This document shows, one piece after another, positions 1-7,648 of a stretch of 48,331 bases of DNA. The position numbers and the translations under genes were made by a program. The notes beneath the pieces are model-generated. The model saw only the letters and a program-made list of their open reading frames with translations, ran no database searches and was not told where the DNA came from. Within the stretch, counting starts at the first letter, position 1. Each line of letters starts with the position of its first letter. Source of the stretch: an uncultured archaeon (GTDB lineage: Archaea > Thermoproteota > Nitrososphaeria_A > Caldarchaeales > Wolframiiraptoraceae); contig CALJVH010000012.1 of assembly GCA_937974645.1 (NCBI GenBank), positions 1-48,331 of the forward strand. Direction: 5' to 3'.

Positions 1-111
1 GGGGGCCCCTGGACTATGCATCCAGGTTACGTGGGTTCACGGGGTTCCGGGCGGGGACAGCGGGGCCCTCGTTGATCCATTCATGCACGTCGGAACTTGC
101 CCGACAAGGCA

Positions 112-310
112 CTGCCACGGGCGCTTACCGCGCTCGAAGGGGAATTGGGTGAGAGTAATTGAAGCTCATTATACTTCTTATACTTCTTAAGAGTGATGAA
201 GGAAAACTTATTTTTTATCAAATTTTATTAAACCTTATACGCCCCCATTGCTCTGCGGCCATGGATCCGCTTACTACCTGATTCCCCTCCGAGCGCCGGG
301 AGCAGCCCGT
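112..310 (-). other. Archaeal-type (BHB-like) 23S intron, ~199 nt, no ORF, at E. coli ~1938/1939
   Basis: Removal joins GCCAAA to UGCCUUGUCGGGC, restoring the conserved sequence. Termini pair: exon AAGGU/GCCUU, short GCC/GGC, intron ACGGGC/GCCCGU, then a long stem GCGCUCG..GGGGAAU / AUUCCCC..CGAGCGC; bulge sequences AAA and AGU flank the central helix. Confidence 0.75.
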
Positions 311-325
311 TTTGGCTACCTTAAG
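311..325 (-). other. 15-nt 23S micro-exon (CUUAAGGUAGCCAAA, E. coli 1924-1938)
   Basis: Universal 23S sequence located between the two introns. Confidence 0.85.
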
Positions 326-1086
326 CAACCCCAGCTGGGGCTGGACCATATCTTCGCCCTCGAGGTCATTTTCAAAATCCCTCTACGGCGCCCGGCGTAT
401 GGTCTCTGAGGCGTCCACCCGCCCTTCTAGTTCGGATAGAATTTCACTGAGCTTGTACTTCCTTTCCGGAGAGACTTTATAGGCTTTTTCTAGAAGCCTC
501 CTAAACCCCTCAAGGTTTCTATGTTCGCCTTTCTCTAAGCCTTCAACTATATCAGCAAAATATTGAAATTCCCTCCATTTTATTATGGGCTTATATTTCT
601 TGAAGAAAGGTATTATTTTCTCCGCGAGGTTTCTCCGCGCGTCCACGATGTATTGGAGCGTTGAGGCTTCTTGTCCGGGCTTTGGTATAATGCGACCACA
701 ATTAAAAACTCTTTTCAGGATTTCAAGTACCGCCGCGTGTTCTCTGCTTTGCGTCACTTGAAACACCGGGTCTATGACCCATCCGAACTTTGTGCCATCC
801 TGTTTTTTGATTGATATGGAGAAGCACCCTTCGCTGTCTACAAGGCCAACTATGTAATAGTATAGGTATTTCCTCCTACTCGGCAGCATTTTTGGATCTA
901 TTATATCTTTGAACTCATTAAGCATCGTTGTCCACAACGTTGGTTTGATGCTGCCGCTTTATAAGTCGTTTTAAAGGCGGGTGTTCCCTGCGGGTCAGGA
1001 GCATACGGCCGATCATTTTTCCCTACTTGGGAGATCGGCCAATTCCCCTTCCCCGCATATAGCCGGGTTTAATGACTCCCTTATCG
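326..1086 (-). other. Putative group I intron in 23S rRNA at the E. coli 1923/1924 position, containing a homing endonuclease ORF
   Basis: 5' exon GACUCU (1092-1087) pairs with intron GGAGUC (1079-1074), giving a terminal U.G at the 5' splice site; the intron ends in G (326); the spliced product GACUCU+CUUAAGG restores the conserved 23S sequence; GAAGAUAUGGUCC upstream of the 3' end resembles the group I J8/7-P7 motif, with a possible P7 partner GACC and P3 UGCG/CGCA. Confidence 0.8.
383..937 (-). CDS. LAGLIDADG homing endonuclease, single-motif type, intron-encoded (TTG start at 937 or ATG at 925)
   Basis: Motif YYIVGLVDSEGCFSISIKK near the N terminus followed by GWVIDPVFQVTQ..LEILKRVFNCGRI; ORF lies wholly inside the 23S intron. 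Confidence 0.92.
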   Translation of the reverse strand: MWTTMLNEFKDIIDPKMLPSRRKYLYYYIVGLVDSEGCFSISIKKQDGTKFGWVIDPVFQVTQSREHAAVLEILKRVFNCGRIIPKPGQEASTLQYIVDARRNLAEKIIPFFKKYKPIIKWREFQYFADIVEGLEKGEHRNLEGFRRLLEKAYKVSPERKYKLSEILSELEGRVDASETIRRAP

Positions 1087-2618
1087 AGAGTCAGAGTTAC
1101 TCCCGGCGTTTAGGGGCCCTTATCCCGGTTGGACCCGGGGTTCAGGGACCCCCACTGGCCAGGATTGAGGAGCCGTTCAAAACCTTTCGGTCTCGCGGCT
1201 CCCTATGTTTTTATTAAACAGTCGGGACCCCCTTGTCACTGCGACCTGCGATCCCAGGCTCGCGCCCAAGACCGCAGGCACCCCTTCTACCGATGGTACG
1301 GGGCTAATTTGCCGAGTTCCCTCGCCCGGAGTACCCCCAGACGCCTTAGGCTCCTCACCTAGGGGCACCAGTGTCGGTTCTTGGTACGGTCGCGGGGGCT
1401 CGTTCCCACCCCCCTTTTCACCGGCCCCAGGGCTCAGCCGAAGCCCCCATACGGGGGCCCCATCCCGCCTTCACCCGGTTCTCGCCATTACGGCACTCCC
1501 CGGGCTTATACGGTTGGACCGAGCTACGGCCCGGCTAGGCCTACCCCGAGGCGTCAGGGGGTGGGCTTGCGTTGCCGCACCTACCCCCGTGGCACCGGAA
1601 TCTTAACCGGTTTACCTTTCGGCCTACCCGGTTAAGGTCGGCCTTAGGACCGGCTTACCCCCGGCTGACGACCATTGCCGGGGAACCCTTGCCCCTACGG
1701 CGGAGGAGATTCTCACTCCTCTAGCGCTGTTACTACCGCCGGGATCTGCATTAGGGGCCGGTCCACCGGACCTCACGGCCCGGCTTCTACCCAACCCCTA
1801 CGCCCCCCTACCGCCACCCGGCATCCAGCCGAGCGGCCCGGGGTTTCGGCGGCCCGCTTAGACCCGTCAATTTTCGGGGCCTCCCGCCTCGGCGGGTGCG
1901 CTGTTACGCGTTCCTTAGAGGATAGCTGCTTCTAAGCTTACCTCCCCGCTGTCTTAGGCGGGAGACGCCCTTCGGTTTGTTCACTTAGCGGGCACTTAGG
2001 GGCCTTAACCCCAGGTCTGGGTTGTTCCCCTCTCGGGGCAGGAGCTTACCCCCTGCCCCCCACTCCCGGGGTCTACGGCGCCTAGGGATTCGGAGTTCGA
2101 AAGGAAGGCGGGCCCTTTCGAGCCCTTACCCCCCTATCGGTGCTCTACCCCCTAGGCGACCTCGCCCGAGGCTGTCCTGCGAGACACTTCGGGGGGAACT
2201 AGCTATCACCGGGCTTGATTGGTCTTTAGCCCCTACCCCCAGGTCAGGGGACCGAATTGCACGTCAGGACCCCTTACGGGCTTCCACCGGGGTTTCCCCC
2301 GGCTTCACCCTGCCCAGGGGTAGATCGCCCGGTTTCTAGCCGCACAGCCGTGACTTCAGGCCCTTATCAGACCCCGCCCCTCGAAGAGCATTACGCTCTC
2401 CTGCGGGCTAGTCGGTTTCCCTGCGCCTACGGGCCTTGGTGAGCCCTTAGGCTCGCCACGACCGTGCACTCCCCGGCCCGTGTTTCAAGACGGAGCGGAC
2501 GACCCCGGTATCCCCCTTGACCCCCATGGTGAGGGGCTTCGGAGGGATTGTCCTTGGGAGCCGCCCACGTCTGTTACCGGCCGGTTTCAGGCGCTTTTCA
2601 CCCCCCATCCGGTAGGGG

Positions 2619-3054
2619 CCAGCCCGAGTTTAAATCATGAATTTTTCCTAGCGAAAGTGGTTTTTCCTGAAAATTGCGCAAACGTTTGAGAGAACACAGG
2701 CTGTAAAGGAATGAAGCCTGCTCATGCTTCTCAATCAGGTAAGGAGTCCTCCTGTTAAGGAGGAGTTCTATTTCCCTAAAACTCCCCCAACAAAGATCGT
2801 ATAAGCCGTTCCACGATTAACTACTTCCCACAATACTTTTTCTTTTATAGCCTCCAAAAAAATCCTTGTTTTTACTTGTTATACTTGTTATCTTGACTCA
2901 CCCCTTAATGGCATAGCCATGGGGCGAGGTCTTAATAATACTCCTTAGGAATGCGGTGATGCATCCGCCACCGTTAATTAAACCAGCAAGGTATCCAGAG
3001 TGAATCATTTCTCAACGTTGTTCTGTGGTGGTTGATTTAAGTTTTCTCGGGAGA
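2619..3054 (-). other. Insertion or intron in 23S domain I hairpin (roughly E. coli 455-475 region)
   Basis: Interrupts the stem UAGGGG(3060-3055)/CCCCUA(2618-2613) within ACCCC..GGGGGGU; low GC compared with the surrounding rRNA; ends pair further (CCCGAG/CUCGGG, UUAAAUC/GAUUUAA). Confidence 0.8.
2625..3008 (-). pseudogene. Decayed LAGLIDADG homing endonuclease gene inside the domain I insertion
   Basis: Manual translation: MIHSGYLAGLINGGGCITAFLRSIIKTSPHGYAIKG*VKITSITSKNKDFF.. (from 3008), later frame ELLLNRRTPYLIEKHEQASFLYSLCSLKRL (from 2768), matching the N- and C-terminal layout of LAGLIDADG enzymes, with a stop and frameshifts. Confidence 0.72.
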
Positions 3055-3682
3055 CCCCTATTTCCGGGGTACTTTTCACCTTTCGCTCACGCTACTGGTG
3101 CGCTATCGGTCTCGGGACGTATTTAGCCTTGGAGGCCGATGACCCCCAACTTCCCACACCCTATCCGGGGTGCGGTACTCGGGAACTCGGGCATCACCCC
3201 TCCCGCCTTCCCCTACGGGGCTCTCACCCTCTATGGCGGCCCATTCCAGGGCGCTTCGGGTCAGCGGGCTGGGGTGGACCCCGAGCCCATCACCCCACAT
3301 CCCCGCAGAGTTATCCCCTGCGAGTTCGGTTTGGGCTCCTCCCCTTTCCCTCGCCGGTACTCGGGGAATCCCATTTGGTTTCTTTTCCTCCCCCTACTTG
3401 GATGTTTCCGTTCGGGGGGTTCCCGACCCCGAGGGCTTCAACCCCCGGGATCAAGGGTCGGGGCCGGAGCCTCGACCCTTGGGAAATCCCATTCGGAGAT
3501 CCCCGGATCAACGCCTGCCTGCGGCTACCCGGGGCTTTTCGCAGCTTGCCACGTCCTTCCTCGGCGCCCGAGCCGAGGCATCCACCGGCCGGCGTACTCG
3601 GGTCCAGGGGCGCTTACTATCCAGTAGGCGGTGTCTCGAAGCCTATGAGCGCGGTCATCGAATTGAGCATCCTCCCGCATCC

Positions 3683-3710
3683 GATTTCCAGCACCTATGT
3701 TCTGGAAATC
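3683..3710. repeat. Perfect 9-bp inverted repeat in the 23S leader (GATTTCCAG / CTGGAAATC)
   Basis: GATTTCCAG at 3683-3691 and CTGGAAATC at 3702-3710, 10-nt loop, just upstream of the 23S 5' end. Confidence 0.7.
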
Positions 3711-3742
3711 TTCATCGAGCCAACCATTACCAGGGCGAGGTT

Positions 3743-3759
3743 ACATATAAGTATTTTCG
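3743..3759 (-). promoter_or_regulatory. Candidate BRE/TATA promoter for 23S rRNA
   Basis: Minus strand CGAAAATACTTATATG, A/T-rich TATA-like element preceded by a purine-rich BRE-like stretch, upstream of the leader hairpin. Confidence 0.45.
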
Positions 3760-3819
3760 GAAGGCCGCCGCGCAACCCATATAATCGCCTTTCAGTGATG
3801 TTAGTAGCGTGACGTTAGG

Positions 3820-4515
3820 ATGGTTAGGGTCAACGTAGATTTTAGGGTGCTTGACGAGGCTATGGAGAGCGTCTTAATGGTTTCGCGAGAGCTGTTCGAG
3901 GAAGGTCTTGTGAAGAGCACTTTCGGGGTGGTGAGCGCGAGGATTCCTGACACGGATTACGTCGTCATTACTCCGAGCGGCTTTAGGAAGGAGAAGGTTG
4001 CTAGGGATAACCTTGTTATCGTGAACTTGGATGGAGAGGTTGTTCAGGGGAATCTTAGGCCATCAAGTGAGACCCCCATGCATGTCTATATTCATAAGAA
4101 GATTCCTGAGGCGAGATGCGTTGTTCATACGCACTCGCCGATGGCCACGGTCTTCGCCATCTTAGAGATGGATATACCATGCTTTACGAGCGAGCAGGCG
4201 CACGCCTTCGAGGGAAGAGTTCCAGTCGTCAGAAACTACTCTTATCCCGGAACGACGAACGTTGAGGAGCTGGAGAGTATAGTTGAGGCGCTTAGAAAGA
4301 GTAGGGTCGCTTTACTAAGAAAGCACGGTGTTATAACGTATGGGATGACGTATGATGAGGCATTGGATAATGCGGTAATCGTTGAGGAGTTGGCGAAATC
4401 AGCCATCTTCGCTTTCCTCCTTGGGAAACCACAAGAGCTTACGGAAGCCGATATAGAGTATATGCGTGAGTTCAAAAGAAAAAGGTATGGTCAGAAGCCG
4501 ACTTCTCGTCCTTAA
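3820..4515 (+). CDS. Class II aldolase/adducin family protein (L-fuculose-phosphate aldolase-like)
   Basis: GLVKSTFGVVSARIP..VITPSG..PSSETPMHVYIHKKIPEARCVVHTHSP..LLRKHGVITYG typical of the family. Confidence 0.88.
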   Translation: MVRVNVDFRVLDEAMESVLMVSRELFEEGLVKSTFGVVSARIPDTDYVVITPSGFRKEKVARDNLVIVNLDGEVVQGNLRPSSETPMHVYIHKKIPEARCVVHTHSPMATVFAILEMDIPCFTSEQAHAFEGRVPVVRNYSYPGTTNVEELESIVEALRKSRVALLRKHGVITYGMTYDEALDNAVIVEELAKSAIFAFLLGKPQELTEADIEYMREFKRKRYGQKPTSRP

Positions 4516-5156
4516 GGCGTATTCGACGTCTGGGATTTATAGCCCCCCGTAGTTTCAGAACTTATCTCAGGCAACTCTGGGAATTGCTTGCTCATCCGCT
4601 GGGCGGCGATCTCAGCGGCCTCTTCTAAGATCTTTTTAGCCTCTCTATCAGCAACCGTAACTGACGTCATGGCTCCTGTGAAGTTTCCGGCCTCCACCAT
4701 CAAGCTCTCAAGCATTTCATCGATTACCTCCAAGTTGTGTGCGACCTCCGGAACTATCCCCGAGAGATCCGTCTGGATCTGTTTGATTATCTTGGTGGCG
4801 GGTGCTAGGACGTTCATCACATCTCCGAAATCCTTTATAGTCTCTAGCCTCAAGATCACCTTCTCGAGAGAGATCTGGCTTCTCAAAATCGTCCTGCTCA
4901 TTCTCCGTAGTTGCGCTATCTCGTTGGCGTATATTGTTGCTCGATCCCTATCAAGCTCCTGCTCAGCCGCCACGCATGCCTCGAAGAGCTCCCTATCTCT
5001 CGCTACGAGCCTCTGGTAAGCCCTCTTCAGTTTCTCCGATTGAACTCTAAGCTGGATCATGACGTCGTTTACCCTAGGACTAAGCGTTAGGCTTCTCTGC
5101 TGCGAGGATTGAGGACTCTCGCGCCGGAACAACTCCCAAAACCTCATTATAACCAC
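4512..5156 (-). CDS. ESCRT-III/Snf7-like cell division protein (CdvB family)
   Basis: Helical, charged protein with LKRAYQRLVARDRELFEACVAA..YANEIAQLRRMSRTILRSQISLEKVILRLETIKDFGDVMNVLAPATKIIK typical of archaeal CdvB/ESCRT-III. Confidence 0.82.
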   Translation of the reverse strand: MVIMRFWELFRRESPQSSQQRSLTLSPRVNDVMIQLRVQSEKLKRAYQRLVARDRELFEACVAAEQELDRDRATIYANEIAQLRRMSRTILRSQISLEKVILRLETIKDFGDVMNVLAPATKIIKQIQTDLSGIVPEVAHNLEVIDEMLESLMVEAGNFTGAMTSVTVADREAKKILEEAAEIAAQRMSKQFPELPEISSETTGGYKSQTSNTP

Positions 5157-5318
5157 TCAATCGCCCTTCACACATCACTACTTATTTAGAGCTTTGCGAA
5201 GCCTCCTTCACGGATAAGACGGGGGGAATTCCAGAAGAATTTCGAGGATACTATGTGAGCCCTCAAAAGGCTGGGGAGATTGATTAGAAAAATGTGTTTT
5301 GGGTGAGGGAAAGCCGTC

Positions 5319-6872
5319 TTAAGGCTGCGTTGAGGACATTATCCTCGAGGCGAGGTCGTAGCACTCCATTAGGCTTTCACGCACCTTCTTATAGAGCTGA
5401 TAATATTTGTCGTATATCCTGACGCTCTCCGAGTTCGGCTTCACTATATTTTCCACAGAAACCCACTCGTATATCGTTTCGTATTTCAGATGCCCTGTTC
5501 CCACACCCGCTATCAGCGCGTCGCCGAGTGGCGCTCCCGGCGCCGGCTCCACGTATCTTAGCTCCTGCCCAGTCACGTCGGCCATTATCTGCCTCCAGAC
5601 AGGCGACTTAGCACCTCCATTCACGAGGATTATCCTCTTTATCGGTATGCTGGCCTCGCGGGCGACCTCGATGCTATCTCTAAGCGCATATGCGACCGCT
5701 TCCAAGAACGCTCTATAGATGTGGGCCTTGGTGTGGGAGAGCCTTAAGCCGAAGAGACAACTCCTCATGCTCGGGCTCCAGAAGGGCGCCCGCTCGCCAA
5801 CCATCATGTGGGGCGTGAAGACAAGACCATCCGATCCTGGGGGGACCTTCTCCGCCATCTTATCAAGCAGCATGTAAGCCGATATCCCCGAGCTCTCCGC
5901 GGCAAGCTTCTCATGCTGTGATAACATATCCCTGAACCATCGGACTACCGCGCCAGCGGTCGCTATCCCCGAGTGCGAATAGACTTTCTGCAAATCATAC
6001 GCTACATGCGGCAGGGTCACGATCTTCTTTGATAGCCTGAGCTCATCTTGGATGACGCCGTTACACATCGATGTCCCGATCATAGATGTTAGGTCTCCAT
6101 CGTTTAGGGCGGTCACGCTGAGCGCCGACATTGGAGCATCTATTCCGCCCGCCACCACCTGTGTTCCCTTCTTGAGGCCCGTTGCTTTAGCGCCCTCCTC
6201 CGTGATCTCGCCGACAACGTCTTTTGAGCAGTTTATCCTCTCCGGGAAGAAGTCTCTTGGGATTTTCATCTCCTCCATCAAGTCCTCGGCCCAATCCCTC
6301 TTGTGGATGTCGTAGATTCCGCCGATGTTTCCGGCGCTTGAGTGATCTATACAATTCACTCCTATGAGCTTGTAGATTATGTAGCCGTAGATCGTCATGA
6401 GCTTATGTATTCTCTCCCAGTTCTTCGGCTCATGCCTCTTTATCCAAAGGATCTTCGGGAAGCCGTAGTAAGGGTCGATAACGTTTCCGGTCTTCTTAAA
6501 GATCGCATCCACACCAATTTCTCTCCTGATCCACTCGCATTCCTCCACGGCCCTCCTATCCATCCAGATTATCGCAGGGCGTATCGGCTTAAACTCCCTG
6601 TCGACGGGTACCCCAGCACCCGAGAAGAGGCCGCTAATAGAGATGCCGACGATGTCCGCGGGATCGACCTTGGCCGCGTGAAGAACATTGCGTATGCTCT
6701 CGACATATGCATTCCACCAGACATCAGGCCACTGCTCCGCCCAGCCCGGGTTAGGAATCAAGATGTCCGACTCGACGAAGGATGTTGCCAAGATCCTTCC
6801 AGACGCATCGATTATGCAGCTCTTGGTCCCGAAAGTTCCAACATCCGTTCCAAGAAAAAGGGGCTCGCTCAT
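5319..6872 (-). CDS. FGGY family carbohydrate kinase (xylulokinase-like)
   Basis: LGTDVGTFGTKSCIIDASGRI..GWAEQWPDVWW..GGIDAPMSAL..IILVNGGAKSPVWRQIMADVTGQ. Confidence 0.9.
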   Translation of the reverse strand: MSEPLFLGTDVGTFGTKSCIIDASGRILATSFVESDILIPNPGWAEQWPDVWWNAYVESIRNVLHAAKVDPADIVGISISGLFSGAGVPVDREFKPIRPAIIWMDRRAVEECEWIRREIGVDAIFKKTGNVIDPYYGFPKILWIKRHEPKNWERIHKLMTIYGYIIYKLIGVNCIDHSSAGNIGGIYDIHKRDWAEDLMEEMKIPRDFFPERINCSKDVVGEITEEGAKATGLKKGTQVVAGGIDAPMSALSVTALNDGDLTSMIGTSMCNGVIQDELRLSKKIVTLPHVAYDLQKVYSHSGIATAGAVVRWFRDMLSQHEKLAAESSGISAYMLLDKMAEKVPPGSDGLVFTPHMMVGERAPFWSPSMRSCLFGLRLSHTKAHIYRAFLEAVAYALRDSIEVAREASIPIKRIILVNGGAKSPVWRQIMADVTGQELRYVEPAPGAPLGDALIAGVGTGHLKYETIYEWVSVENIVKPNSESVRIYDKYYQLYKKVRESLMECYDLASRIMSSTQP

Positions 6873-7012
6873 AAACTATCAAGAGTAAAGATTATCGCGC
6901 GACCTAAATATAAGCAGTTCTATGCGGAAAATAAGGGCTGACAGGCTTCGGGGGAGGTGCGTAACAATTAATATCTTCCGCTACGGGATGATGATTTGTA
7001 AGTGGAGGTTTC

Positions 7013-7648
7013 ATGGATAAGGCTTCCGCTGCGGTTTATGTTGGGATTGATAGGCCGAGCGGGCGCGAGCTTGGTTTGACGAAGATAGCGGGTAAGCCTA
7101 TGATAGAGCATGTTCTAGATGCCGTTCCTGATGATGTCGAGGAGCTGACGATACTCGTTGGTGGATGCGATAACCCGGAGGGATACGATGAGATCGCGGA
7201 GAGGTATCTCGCCAAGGTCATTGAGCTCGGTGAGCAGGCTGTTAATGATCGAAGACTGATAGAGTTTGCTGTCGAGAATGCTCAAGGTGATAGGGTGCTC
7301 ATACTTCCGGGAAACGCGCCCCTAATCACGCGAGACTTTGCAACTTTTCTTCTCGAGTGCTCTAAGAGGTTTAAGGCCGTTCTTCCCAGATCCCCCGCAA
7401 GGAACACCATATACTCGATGGCCTCATACCAGACAAAGCCCATCAGGGAGTTCTTCGGCTCCAACCCCGGCGCGGGGATGGATGAGGTGATTAAAAGTAT
7501 TGGGGGCGCGATATACTTGTCGAGCACAAGTCTTAGGATATTCGACGAGAGGCTTGGAATGTTTTTCAGGGTCTTAACAATGCAGGATTTGAAGAGGGCG
7601 GAAAAGATATTGATGACGAGGAAGCCCAAGAGATTAATCGAGCTATGA
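7013..7648 (+). CDS. MobA/NTP-transferase-like protein with degenerate motifs
   Basis: LGLTKIAGKPMIEHVLDAVPDDVEELTILVG resembles the NTP-transferase fold; P-loop-like and Asp motifs altered. Confidence 0.65.
   Translation: MDKASAAVYVGIDRPSGRELGLTKIAGKPMIEHVLDAVPDDVEELTILVGGCDNPEGYDEIAERYLAKVIELGEQAVNDRRLIEFAVENAQGDRVLILPGNAPLITRDFATFLLECSKRFKAVLPRSPARNTIYSMASYQTKPIREFFGSNPGAGMDEVIKSIGGAIYLSSTSLRIFDERLGMFFRVLTMQDLKRAEKILMTRKPKRLIEL

Larger units (their letters stand above)
1..3610 (-). rRNA. 23S ribosomal RNA gene, partial (3' part beyond window start), interrupted by two introns and one further insertion
   Basis: Minus strand contains conserved 23S segments: GGUGGAUGCCUCGG near 5' end (3577-3586), CACCAGUAGCGUGAGCGAAAGGUGAAAAG, GGGAGUAAC..UGACUCU, UUAAGGUAGCCAAA, UGCCUUGUCGGGCAAGUUCCGACGUGCAUGAAUGG. 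5' end estimated to +/-20 nt. Confidence 0.96.

Noticed and set aside
981-3812. Numerous supplied ORFs (60-227 aa) on both strands within 1-3812
   Set aside because: They lie in 23S rRNA or its leader, with rRNA-like low-complexity Pro/Arg/Gly-rich translations; only the 383-937 endonuclease ORF is convincing.
4588-5019. Antisense ORFs opposite CdvB and many similar antisense ORFs across the window (e.g. 6342-6941, 7566-8081, 16049-16681, 28705-29409)
   Set aside because: Opposite strand of well-supported genes; Ser/Leu-rich shadow translations with no recognisable domains.
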